Part shown: piece by piece, positions 1-8,300 of the stretch | Layout of the letters: the number at the start of each line of letters is the position of its first letter | Position numbering within the stretch: the stretch's first letter is position 1 | From: Acidobacteriota bacterium | GTDB taxonomy: Bacteria; Acidobacteriota; Terriglobia; Terriglobales; Acidobacteriaceae | Assembly: GCA_021805955.1 (NCBI GenBank) | Contig: JAJZDO010000060.1 | Span: forward strand, 1 to 11,740 | Reading direction: 5' to 3' | Length of the DNA stretch: 11,740 bases | Position numbers and translations under genes: made by a program | The notes under the pieces: model-generated | What the model saw: the letters and a program-made list of their open reading frames with translations, nothing else | Databases searched by the model: none | Told to the model about the DNA's origin: nothing

Positions 1-654
1 TTCCCTCTTTTCTATCGCGTACTTGATCCGGCTGATGAATGAGAGTTTGCCATCGCCAGCCAGCCGATCCTGGCGATCATAGAAAACGACGGCATTTTTA
101 TAACCTACCCAGGCGCGCAAACCGGGCAGGTACCGGTTCCCTTCTCGCAGGCCATTGATTGAGTCAACGACTTGACGATCCATCAGGCTGAATATGCCGG
201 CATTTAAGGGGATGGGGTAGTCGGAGAGAGAGGCAAGAACACGATAGAAAAGAGGGAATAGCTTCGCCAGAATCTTGCGCCGTTCCTTGCGGCTCCGTCT
301 CACGCCGATCACCACCTGAGCGCCGCCGCGCCAGGCATCGATCAGTTGTGGCAAGACTTCTGGTGGGTCCTGGAAATCTCCATCCATCAGAATGACTCCC
401 TCGCCGCGCGCGGTTTGCAAGCCGGCCGAAATGGCGCCCATGTGTCCCCAGTTGCGCGACAGATCGACCACCACTATGTGGGAGTCGGAGATCTGCAGCT
501 CCCTGAGCAGTTCCAAAGACGAGTCTTTGGAACCATCGTTCACATACACTACCTCCCAATCTTCGTCCACAGTGCTCAATGCGTCTGCAACAGCTTCATG
601 GAATTGAAAAATTAATTCCTCTTCATTGTAGATAGGCACGACTACAGAGATCAT
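1..654 (-). CDS. DPM1/GtrB-like family 2 glycosyltransferase, 3' end outside the window
   Basis: The minus-strand frame is open from ATG at 654 to the window edge, giving 218 residues with no stop, so the C-terminus is missing. Visible GT2 (GT-A fold) motifs are VVPIYNEEE (residues 5-13), NDGSKDSS (39-46), DLSRNWGHMGAISAGL (64-79), the metal/nucleotide-binding DxD as MDGDFQDPPE (90-99), and NAGIFSLMDR (151-160). The stretch YDRQDRLAGDGKLSF near 192-206 matches the position where DPM1/GtrB/ArnC-type enzymes have R..R..G.SK. Such enzymes usually transfer a sugar from a nucleotide donor to polyprenyl phosphate on the cytoplasmic membrane face. Many carry two or more C-terminal membrane helices, which would lie beyond this window. 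The Shine-Dalgarno is weak (GGGGG-like, just upstream). It lies 255 bp downstream of the minus-strand operon in the same direction, so it may have its own promoter or be read through. Family assignment is confident; donor and acceptor are unknown. Confidence 0.9.
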   Translation of the reverse strand, partial: MISVVVPIYNEEELIFQFHEAVADALSTVDEDWEVVYVNDGSKDSSLELLRELQISDSHIVVVDLSRNWGHMGAISAGLQTARGEGVILMDGDFQDPPEVLPQLIDAWRGGAQVVIGVRRSRKERRKILAKLFPLFYRVLASLSDYPIPLNAGIFSLMDRQVVDSINGLREGNRYLPGLRAWVGYKNAVVFYDRQDRLAGDGKLSFISRIKYAIEKRE

Positions 655-909
655 TTTGCCCCCGGATTATCATTTCAAATCGGAAATACCCTATTCGCTA
701 CCCGACTGTTTGCAACGTCAATGGTGCCGGCCGGATTTTGAAGAGGTCGAGTTACTTCTGGAACTCATCTGACATTCATACAGCAACCAGTAGGATGCCT
801 ACACTGGTCGATTCGTTTTCTGCAACATGCTTTAGATTGGCCCGTGCCGCACGTTTGTTCCGGATTGGGATTTGGGGAGGAAGGAATCCGATTTTTAGAA
901 ACCTGCCTA
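655..909. other. Intergenic region downstream of the minus-strand operon
   Basis: No convincing gene lies between the stop of the small secreted protein and the start of the family 2 glycosyltransferase. The plus-strand open frame crossing it (738-1178) continues antisense into a well-supported gene and has no recognisable domain. The region holds one clear hairpin (786-808) and a weaker inverted repeat, CGGATT (861-866) with AATCCG (885-890). A minus-strand TTGACG at 721-716 could be a -35 element for the glycosyltransferase, but I see no good -10 at normal spacing. Confidence 0.5.
786..808. repeat. Hairpin-forming inverted repeat, possible transcript-end structure
   Basis: ACCAGTAGG (786-794) pairs with CCTACACTGGT (798-808) around an ATG loop, leaving a 2-nt bulge (the AC of ACACTGG). 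This gives about nine base pairs. It lies about 100 nt past the stop of the last gene of the minus-strand operon, which suits 3'-end formation or mRNA protection. It lacks the run of T residues on the minus-strand side expected of an intrinsic terminator; the plus-strand side has only TCGATTCGTTTT. The pairing is directly visible; the function is a guess. Confidence 0.4.
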
Positions 910-1416
910 TCATTCGATCTCGGCCTGAAAGATTCGCACTCTCCATCGCGTTTCTGTTGGGGTCAAGACCACGACGTAGCGTGCATGCACCCGCTGCATG
1001 GTCAGCGCCTTGTCATGCTCGAAGATCTGTTCATCATATTCGACATTGTCGATCAGTTGAATGGAGAGCCCGTCCGGTGAGTAAAAGACGATTTGGAGAT
1101 CGTGCGCCCGATCCCGATAGCGGGTATGAATTCCGAGAGCGGCCTGCTCGTGCATCGTACCCGTCAATTTGTCTTTAGCGGTTCCCACAAAATCTTGATC
1201 GAGCAGTTCTGCGCGGTTCTGCTCAAGCGCGCTACTCAAGCTTTGCCAGGATTGCAGATAATCGCGAATCACCGCCGTCGCGGTCTCCTGCTGAAGCGTC
1301 CGGGGCCCATGCAAGTTCGAGGGTTCCACCCGCACCGCCGCCTGTTCGGCCCACCCGGCGACCGGAACAGCCAAGACCGAGAAAATGACCAGCATGCTTC
1401 CGATGCTCGTCATCAT
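910..1416 (-). CDS. Small exported protein, NTF2-like candidate
   Basis: 168 residues. The N-terminus is a plausible Sec signal peptide (hydrophobic 5-20, likely cleavage after GWA at 21-23). The mature part starts with helical sequence (AVIRDYLQSWQSLSSAL, 48-64), then DLQIVFYSPDGLSIQL (106-121), RVHARYVVVLTP (142-153) and RWRVRIFQ (157-164). Helices followed by antiparallel strands ending in a W.VR.F strand suggest an NTF2-like/IMS-type fold, but no specific family is recognised and no catalytic residues can be named. The start is set by an ATGA overlap with the stop of the preceding gene; a second ATG directly follows. It is the last gene of the tightly overlapped minus-strand operon and is probably translationally coupled to the Ig-like gene. 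A periplasmic accessory role for the GT-C-like membrane protein is inferred only from co-translation. Confidence 0.85.
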   Translation of the reverse strand: MMTSIGSMLVIFSVLAVPVAGWAEQAAVRVEPSNLHGPRTLQQETATAVIRDYLQSWQSLSSALEQNRAELLDQDFVGTAKDKLTGTMHEQAALGIHTRYRDRAHDLQIVFYSPDGLSIQLIDNVEYDEQIFEHDKALTMQRVHARYVVVLTPTETRWRVRIFQAEIE

Positions 1417-2285
1417 CGCCAGTGAATCTCATTTCCCATCACAACTCCACTCGCCACGGAAATCGTTGCTCCGTCGTGGGCGGGCATTTCCACCTGCGCA
1501 ATTCCTCGTTTGAGAGGTACGTCTACCGTCGATTGGCCGCCGCCGTAGGTCTCTGTGAAAGTCACAATCGTTCCGTCTGGGACCGCATTGCCGCTACAGT
1601 CGCGCACCGGAGTCGTTGCCAACTCAATATCTTTCCCTGACTGTGTCGCACTCATTTTCAACCCGCACGGATCGCCCGGAACTTGTTCCACGACGCGCGT
1701 GCTGGAAACTTCGTCTACCTGAGCCTTAAATTTATCAATGCCTTCCTTGGCGGTGGAGTCCACTTCTGTCCAGGCGACGCCATCATGCGCGACCACTGCG
1801 CGCTCCTGTGCAGCTCCCGATGGGTTCGATAGTTTAAAGGAAACCGATGTGGGCGCAGTGATTAAATTGTGATAGGCATCGAAGATATACACGCAACCGC
1901 TGATGCCATCATGCAGGCCGACTGATAGGCGAGAAGGCCTTGCAAGAAAACTCAGGCTTGCCGGTCGACTTGCAGGCACCACGTCGAACGCGGTGTTGTC
2001 CGTATTGGATCCCGCCACCAGGATCGCAACGTAATGACCCGCATTATAGAGGACTCCAGCAGGAAAAAACGTCGTCTCTCCCAATTGCACATCGCGCCCA
2101 ATTACCTGCCCTAGCCCAACGATATATAGAACCGCTTGCCCGCTACCCGTGGTCTGAATCGCGAACGCATTGCCGGCTTTCACGGTTCCGGGCGGGCTCA
2201 AACTCATGCTCCCGCCTTCGGCACGGGCCCGCTGCATCGTGGCGAAAGCTATGCAGAAGATCAGAAATGCGAATCTCCTCCTCAC
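1413..2285 (-). CDS. Exported protein with three Ig-like beta domains
   Basis: 290 residues, GTG start. The signal peptide is MRRR plus a hydrophobic core, with probable cleavage after ARA (residues 20-22). The mature protein appears all-beta, with three units: about 29-103, about 108-202 (with YIFDAYHNLITAPTSVSFKL near 133-152) and about 208-288 (with VRDCSGNAVPDGTIVTF near 227-243). The D..GN....T.V.F pattern in units two and three resembles invasin/Big_1-type Ig-like domains. Three cysteines remain after signal removal (131, 207, 229); C207 and C229 could form a disulfide in the last domain. The GTG start overlaps the stop of the upstream gene as GTGA, and its own stop overlaps the next start as ATGA. 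No catalytic motif is visible, so a binding or scaffolding role in the periplasm or at the surface is most likely. Ig-like assignment is moderate; function is unknown. Confidence 0.85.
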   Translation of the reverse strand: MRRRFAFLIFCIAFATMQRARAEGGSMSLSPPGTVKAGNAFAIQTTGSGQAVLYIVGLGQVIGRDVQLGETTFFPAGVLYNAGHYVAILVAGSNTDNTAFDVVPASRPASLSFLARPSRLSVGLHDGISGCVYIFDAYHNLITAPTSVSFKLSNPSGAAQERAVVAHDGVAWTEVDSTAKEGIDKFKAQVDEVSSTRVVEQVPGDPCGLKMSATQSGKDIELATTPVRDCSGNAVPDGTIVTFTETYGGGQSTVDVPLKRGIAQVEMPAHDGATISVASGVVMGNEIHWR

Positions 2286-3409
2286 TGGAAACCTCCGACG
2301 CTATAGGTCGAGGCAATCGTGCGCTCACTGCTGACTTTCCTTGCGAGATCCTCAGGAATATGGATGTCGAACGGAACTGGGGTCTGGGGCAGGAGGGCGC
2401 GATCAGTATATTGGTCCGCCACCCAGACTACCTGGCCGGTTTTGTCGTAGAGGGTTTCAAGAACATGCGCGATATTCACTACCTGGCCGCTTTGATTCAC
2501 GAGTTGCCCGGTCACCGACGCTCCTGGCGCCGGATTCAATTGCTGATTCTCAATTTCGATTACTGGGTCTGCGGAGGCCGACACCAAGCTCGACATAGGC
2601 TCCATCCGAATGCTGCCGACATCGGACAAATTTGCATCTGGAAAATTAATGAGGAATGGCGTCACTTGTTTTGGCAACAAAATGTGAGAGATTCTGTCGA
2701 AGCTGCCTTCACTGGCGATCGGCGATCCATTCTTTGACTGCAGGGTCGCCCTGACCGAAACATAAGCGGGCACAACGTCTTCATTTAGAAGTTCCCCCAG
2801 TACGACCACCCCTTCGGCGCGCTGCACTGGGTGCATGTCCACAATGCGCACGTGAGGCGCTTCCACGTCCTGTACTCCCCAGTCGTCTCCTGAGCCGCGG
2901 TAGATCACATCCCAGCGAAGGTAGTTCACTGCAATGACCTGCGGCGGCACGACTGACCTCTTCACTAGAGGCCAATCCACGTTCCAGCGATCTCCGTTTC
3001 TCACCACTCGCAGGTTCCGCGTGTCAGTGAAAGGACCAACCACTGAAGACCAATGTATCCGCAACTGGACTTCTGCTTCGTTGTTGGAGGCATGCAACGG
3101 CCGCACCTCGAAGCTCTCCAGTGTGGCATAGGTCCGAAGGCTCAGGTGATAGCCGGTTAGATCGTGCTCAAAGTCCGATTCGGTGAATTGAGCCTTGTTG
3201 TCCAAGCTGGCATAAGCATTTCCCCAGGCTTGCAGGCGGATTTTGTCGCCCAGGTTCTCAACTGCCGCTTGCGGCGTGGAGGACGGACGAAGCAAGCTCT
3301 TTCCGCCAGAGTACTCAGCTGCAGATGGTCCTGGCCGGAGAGTTCCTATCGCGATGAAAGCCGCAGTCGAGACACCGATGAAGGCAGCGAGTAGATGTCC
3401 CCTGTTCAC
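2282..3409 (-). CDS. Membrane-anchored or exported protein: NTF2-like domain plus two FxLYD-like beta domains
   Basis: 375 residues, GTG start. Residues 6-22 form a hydrophobic segment without a clear cleavage site (PSAAEYSG at 28-35 is possible), so it is either a signal anchor or a signal peptide. Residues about 45-150 have helix-then-strand character ending in LRVVRNGDRWNVDWPLV (133-149), typical of NTF2-like/MecA-N-type domains. Residues about 185-260 and 283-352 read as two related beta domains (VVVLGELLNEDV..AYVSVRATL; VTGQLVNQSGQVVNI..VLETLYD), each with the alternation and N....V..V.V...L.D layout of FxLYD-type domains found in extracytoplasmic proteins. It sits immediately after the polytopic membrane protein with a GTGA overlap, and is followed by the Ig-like gene with another GTGA. 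No enzyme motif is seen. A scaffold or partner of the membrane protein is inferred. Confidence 0.85.
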   Translation of the reverse strand: MNRGHLLAAFIGVSTAAFIAIGTLRPGPSAAEYSGGKSLLRPSSTPQAAVENLGDKIRLQAWGNAYASLDNKAQFTESDFEHDLTGYHLSLRTYATLESFEVRPLHASNNEAEVQLRIHWSSVVGPFTDTRNLRVVRNGDRWNVDWPLVKRSVVPPQVIAVNYLRWDVIYRGSGDDWGVQDVEAPHVRIVDMHPVQRAEGVVVLGELLNEDVVPAYVSVRATLQSKNGSPIASEGSFDRISHILLPKQVTPFLINFPDANLSDVGSIRMEPMSSLVSASADPVIEIENQQLNPAPGASVTGQLVNQSGQVVNIAHVLETLYDKTGQVVWVADQYTDRALLPQTPVPFDIHIPEDLARKVSSERTIASTYSVGGFQ

Positions 3410-5157
3410 GAGACGAGTTCCCCCCGTACGAGATTTTCCTGCCTATCGGAAGAAGATTCCCCTTCATCTCCGCGTCGCCGCTTCGCTGGGATCAAGACGA
3501 CCAGGATGGCCAGAATACTGCTCCCGAACGGGAGTGTGCCCCACAGGATGCCTTGCCAGTGAGGAGGTATTTGTGGCGCGTTCACCGGCATCGCCGGCGG
3601 TACCCCGTCTTTACCCCACACGGTAATGGTCTGGTTTTCAAGTTCATCCACCTGACGCCATCCAGCAAATTGCAGCAGCGGATCGTAGTATGGATCCCGA
3701 ACGAATACCCATTTCAATCCGTACCCGTCTGCGTGCCGCAGAATAGAGCGCAACGCATCCAATCCTGCCTGTCCAAAGTATTTTGAACTGGTGAGTGAAC
3801 CCGCGCCGTTGCGAGTCAGTTCCGGCAGCCTGCGTCCGGAATTCCATTCGCCGTCGACGCTGCCAGCGTCTGTCAGAACTGCCAGCCGGGATATCTTGTT
3901 GCCAAATCCCAACGTGACATAGCGATAGTTATCATGGCCGTCGCGATTGAGCCACGCGGCAACCGAGGCCACTTTGACATCTTCGCCACCCGCCGGTCGA
4001 ATCGTTACCCAGGCCACTGCGAATGCGCACGTAAAAGCCGCCGCCAGAGTTAGGCCGATGATTGCCCGCATCCGGAATCGCTCGATGAGTTCCGCGGCGA
4101 GAAGGCCCACAATGGGCAGCGCCAGCAACGTGGCCCAATAGCTGAAGCGCTCCATGGTCAGCACTTCAAAGGCACGGCCCAGCAGCAGATGCCCCACGGG
4201 AGTCGTCCCGCCGAGTCCTATCAGAAATGCCACCCAGAAACCCAGGAGCAGCGGGCGCAGTCGAACGACCGTCGACCCACGAAGCACGATGAATGGCAGA
4301 GCCAATATCAACGCCCCGTAAGGAACGACGAAATAATTTAAGCCCCACGCGGGACTCAAAATGTAATTTGCCCGGCTTGGATGCGGAATCGGAGCCTGCG
4401 TGACCGGATAATGAATCAATGCAATCCAGAACGGGAGGAGCACAACTGCGATCGCCACGCCCACCACCACCGCAATAGCCACAGTGCGAAGCAGGAAAGC
4501 CGGCACTGGCGTGCGCTCTCCATCCTGGCGATCCAGCATCACCAGCGCGAGGATAGGCACTGCAAAGAAAAACGAGCCGAACAGCAGGGTGGCATGGTGG
4601 GCGGCGGCCGCCGCGGTGAAAAGCACGCTGGCTTTAAGGAAGGATCGCCACTTGCCATGCCGGACCCATTCAAACATGTAGGGCAGAGCGTTCAAATAAA
4701 TTGGCGCAGCAGATGTGGTGGCCAACTGTCCGGCGGAATAGACAAGGAAGCTTTCCGAACCGAGAAATACACTCGCAAGCGCCGCCAACGATGCAGCGCG
4801 CGGACTCACCCATAGCAGAGAAAATCGATAAATCCCCACCACGAGAAGCAATATCGCGGCTAATTGCACCGCCATATATGCCATGTCCAAACCGGCGATG
4901 TGAGATATCAGCGCTATCCACTGCTGCGGCAACGGGGGATAGGTAGTCTGGGAAAACCCCGCATACCATTTGGTGTTCCACGGATTGAACCAATGGTGAA
5001 CGTAGTGCGATGCGAAAAAGATATGAAAGTTCGCGTCGTAGGAGTTCAGCGGCAATCGAATAAGCATCAGCGGCAGATGCACCGCCAATGCCGCCATAAG
5101 GATGAAGCTCAGCGGTATGGGCCGTGATGACGCTGCGACTGACTCCGTTCTCTCCAC
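3406..5157 (-). CDS. Polytopic membrane protein, GT-C / PTPS-related-like
   Basis: 583 residues from the chosen GTG. There are about ten hydrophobic spans (roughly 15-35, 92-112, 119-139, 180-207, 223-244, 275-293, 302-320, 339-357, 365-387, 537-557) and an extracytoplasmic block at about 388-533. The first loop carries LNSYDANFHIFFASHY (D41, H45) and YAGFSQTTYPPLPQQW (65-80). An acidic residue after TM1 and a Y.GF...YPPL motif are features of GT-C-type glycosyltransferases and of the uncharacterised PTPS-related membrane family. Those proteins are thought to use polyprenyl-linked sugars, but no reaction can be assigned here. The tail (558-583) is charged. It heads the minus-strand operon. 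The start is uncertain: GTG 5157 has AAAGGGA 5 nt upstream and leaves a short N-terminus. Alternatives are ATG 5211 (no SD), ATG 5298 (AGG at 8 nt) and ATG 5331 (GGAG at 6 nt, overlapping the divergent gene). The frame stays open further upstream, but that part is antisense to the TPR gene. Confidence 0.85.
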   Translation of the reverse strand: MERTESVAASSRPIPLSFILMAALAVHLPLMLIRLPLNSYDANFHIFFASHYVHHWFNPWNTKWYAGFSQTTYPPLPQQWIALISHIAGLDMAYMAVQLAAILLLVVGIYRFSLLWVSPRAASLAALASVFLGSESFLVYSAGQLATTSAAPIYLNALPYMFEWVRHGKWRSFLKASVLFTAAAAAHHATLLFGSFFFAVPILALVMLDRQDGERTPVPAFLLRTVAIAVVVGVAIAVVLLPFWIALIHYPVTQAPIPHPSRANYILSPAWGLNYFVVPYGALILALPFIVLRGSTVVRLRPLLLGFWVAFLIGLGGTTPVGHLLLGRAFEVLTMERFSYWATLLALPIVGLLAAELIERFRMRAIIGLTLAAAFTCAFAVAWVTIRPAGGEDVKVASVAAWLNRDGHDNYRYVTLGFGNKISRLAVLTDAGSVDGEWNSGRRLPELTRNGAGSLTSSKYFGQAGLDALRSILRHADGYGLKWVFVRDPYYDPLLQFAGWRQVDELENQTITVWGKDGVPPAMPVNAPQIPPHWQGILWGTLPFGSSILAILVVLIPAKRRRGDEGESSSDRQENLVRGELVS

Positions 5158-5330
5158 ATTGTCCCTTTCAATCGGCTCTGGATTCTCGCGTAAAACACTT
5201 GGATTCAGCATCGCCCGGGGTGGTTGCCCGACGCGGAGCGGTCGCGCACTTTCGCAGCCGCAGCCAACGCTAGAAACACTTTCGGAATCTAAGCCCATTT
5301 GAATTACCTGAAAGATATTTCGGTGACCCA
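5158..5330. promoter_or_regulatory. Divergent control region between the two operons
   Basis: This is the only stretch that can hold promoters for both divergent units. Its right end (about 5296-5325) is AT-rich compared with its surroundings. I could not find -35/-10 pairs with normal spacing on either strand, and no clear operator palindrome. If the minus gene starts at 5298 or 5331 instead of 5157, much of this would be coding and both promoters would have to lie inside the opposite gene's 5' end. Confidence 0.35.
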
Positions 5331-8300
5331 TTGATTGCTCCACCTGGCAATTTGAAGACTGCCTATGTGCCGATGCTCGTAATCGCGCTTGCCTGCTCCG
5401 TCTATGCGCAGACCTACACGGTGGGGTCGACCCCTTCCGCGCAGCCTCAGAAAAAGACCGGTCAATCACAGACTTCCGGTCAGCCGCTGGGTTGGGGATC
5501 GAACATTCAAAACGCTCGTCTAGCAAATGCCGCGGAGTTGGCTCTCCGACAGGGCAATCACGCACTCGCCGTCGATTACGCGAAGAGAGCTGCGCAGGCT
5601 GCGCCAGACAATGCCCAATTGTGGTTCCTGCTGGGCTACGCTGCCCGCCTCGATAGCAATTTTCAGCTATCGACCGATGCCTACACTCGAGGTCTTCGTC
5701 TGAGTCCATCATCCTTGGAAGGCCTTTCCGGACTTGCCCAGACCTACAGCATCATGGGCAGAATCGACGAGGCCGAGCATCTTCTGAAACAGGTGATCGC
5801 GTCCAATCCACAGCGCAGAGACGATACCCTGCTGCTGGGAAACCTCTACATGGAGTCTGGGGATTACACTGCCGCACTCGATTGGCTGATCAGAGCGGAA
5901 CGCATGCAACCCGACGCGCGTTCCGAGTTGCTGCTGGCGATTACATACGAACACCTGAAGCAAATGGATATGGCAAACCACTATCTCGAGCTAGCCAAGC
6001 GGCGCGCGCCGAACAATCCCGACGTGCAACGATCGTTGGCGGGGTATTACCGACAGGTTGGAAATTACCCCGAAGCGATCGCCGCGCTCCAGTCGATCCG
6101 CAACCCTCAACCAGATGTAAAGGCTGAGCTCGCATACACTTATCAGCTTGATGGCAAGCCACAGGACGCTGCCAAACTCTACACCGAAGCCGCCAATGCA
6201 TTGCCTACAAACATGGATTTGCAGCTTTCTGCGGCGCAGGCCGAGATCGCTGCAGGTTCAATCCACGATGCGGACCCTTTTCTGCAGCGTGCTGCAAGAC
6301 TCGATGCCGATTATTACCGCCTGCACGCAATTCGGGGAGAAATCGCGCAGTTGCAGGACCGGGCGAACGTCGCCGAACAGGAATACAAGACCGCCCTGGC
6401 CCATCTACCGGCAAGTCCGGCTGAGGGTCCACTGTATGGCATCCAACTCCACGTCGATTTGATGGAACAGTATCGAAACACCAACGATGCCACTGGCGCC
6501 CAACAGCAGCTCAACATTGCTCAGAGCGAAATCGATGCGCTCAACGAGCATGGATCCGACAGAGTCCAGTTTCTACGACTGCGGGCTCTGATCGGGATGA
6601 GCGCCGGCAACCTCGACGGTGCCCTGAACGATATGAAGGAAGCGCTCGCGATTAGCCCGCACGATCCCAATAATTTGCAGCTCGATGGAGATCTGCTCGT
6701 GAAACTCGGACGCACAGACGACGCGATCACAGCCTACAAACAGATTCTTTCGATCGATCCGAGCAATCGATATGCGCTCACTTCACTCGGTTATGCGTCA
6801 CGAACAGTGGGCCGCGACGCGGAAGCGAGAGAATATTTTGAGCGCCTGGCGAAAGCCTACCCGTCCTTGTACGTGCCGTATCTCGCATTAGGAGACATGT
6901 ACACCGCTCACCGCGAGTTCAGGAGAGCGGAAGCGTCCTACCGTAAGGCCTATGCGCTAGCTCCGCACAATGCATTGGTTGTGGCTGGAGGGATGAATGC
7001 AGCTATTGAAGCGCAGAAACTGGAGCTAGCCGAAACGTGGTTCAGCCACGCCTCAAGCGAGATGCGGCAAGACCCCCAAGTGTTGAAACAAAGGGAGAGA
7101 TATCTGCGCCTGCAAGGCCATTATCGGGAATCTGCCGACGTTGGCCATCGAGCGATCAAGGTTCTTCCGAACGACAGAGATGTCGTGGTCTATCTTGGCT
7201 ACGATCTGCTTCAACTCGGTCAATACAACGAGCTGGCCAGGCTAACCTCGCAATACTACAAAGTATTCCCTCAAGACGCTGCTATTCCACTATTGGCCGG
7301 CTATGTCGACAAGCATAATGGAGACCTTGATCGAGCACTTGTGGACTTCAGCGAAGCGCTGCGTCGCAATCCCGATGTTGCCACTGCATACGTGAACCGC
7401 GGCTATGTACTCAACGATCTTCACAAACCCGAGGCAGCAGCGGCAGATTTCGAATCGGCCCTCAAGCTGGAGCCAAGCGACGGCCAGGCACATCTGGGAC
7501 TGGCGTATGCGGACCTCGATCTGGGTAAAGCTCAGGCTGCCGTGCGTGAATCGCAACTGGCAGAAAAGACCATGGGCGACTCTCAGTTGGTCCACGCGAT
7601 TCGGGCGACGGCGTATGGGCGAGAAGGCATGTTGACGAAAGCCGCCGACGAATATCATGCGGCCTTGAAGTTCGCTCCCGACGATGGAGCCCTGTATCTT
7701 GGGCTGGGAGACACGCTGTTTGCCGAGCGGCGCTATCACGCGGCAGTCGAGCAGTTGCAGATCGCGAAAAAACTCGCTCCCGACAATGCAAGCGTGTACG
7801 CATTACTCGCACGCTCTTATGCACACCTGCAGGACCGAGAGCAAACGCTGCGATACGTTCAGTTGGCAGAGCAGCATGCCCAGCAAATCCCGGCCGTCGC
7901 GGCCAGTTCGCAATCCGAGCAAAGCGAGATATTCGTTGCGACGGGACAGGCCTTCAGCACGCTCGGCGACCAGAAAGCCGCAATGGCGCGCTTTCGGATA
8001 GCACTGACATTCCCCCATAGCGATCGCGTCGGCACGCGTCTCGCCATTGCCAATCTCATGGCACAGCAGGACCAAGCAGACGACGCGGAGCGACAGGTCG
8101 CGCTGGCCATGATGGAGGCGGAGGCAGGAGAAACTGCGCCGCCTACCGGCAACGAATTCATTGAGACGGCCGACATATTCCGACAACTGCATGAATACCG
8201 ACTGTCCGTAACGTACCTTGGACGCGCCGAGGCGGCTGGTGCGCCCGATATCTCGGTGCGAATCGGACTTGCCGACACCTACCTCGCGCTGGGAGAGACA

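Noticed and set aside
861..895. CGGATT/AATCCG inverted repeat followed by ATTTTT as a terminator
   Set aside because: The stem is only 6 bp with an 18-nt loop, and the T run is on the plus-strand side, the wrong side for the minus-strand operon.
738..1178. Plus-strand open frame of 146 codons spanning the 655-909 gap
   Set aside because: Half of it is antisense to the small secreted protein; the rest shows no Shine-Dalgarno and no domain.
1940..2737. Plus-strand open frame of 265 codons
   Set aside because: It is antisense to two genes with signal peptides, domains and precise GTGA junctions; its own translation is low-complexity and Arg/Pro-rich with no motif.
5331..5410. Lipobox (ALAC) in the TPR-barrel signal peptide
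   Set aside because: The residue at -3 is Ala rather than Leu/Val/Ile, and a normal signal-peptidase I site (VYA before Q) follows closely, so lipidation is unlikely for a barrel protein.
5332..5712. Upstream extension of the membrane-protein frame to position 5712
   Set aside because: It lies antisense within the signal peptide and first TPRs of the plus-strand gene, and its translation is Arg/Cys/Ser-rich without membrane or domain character.
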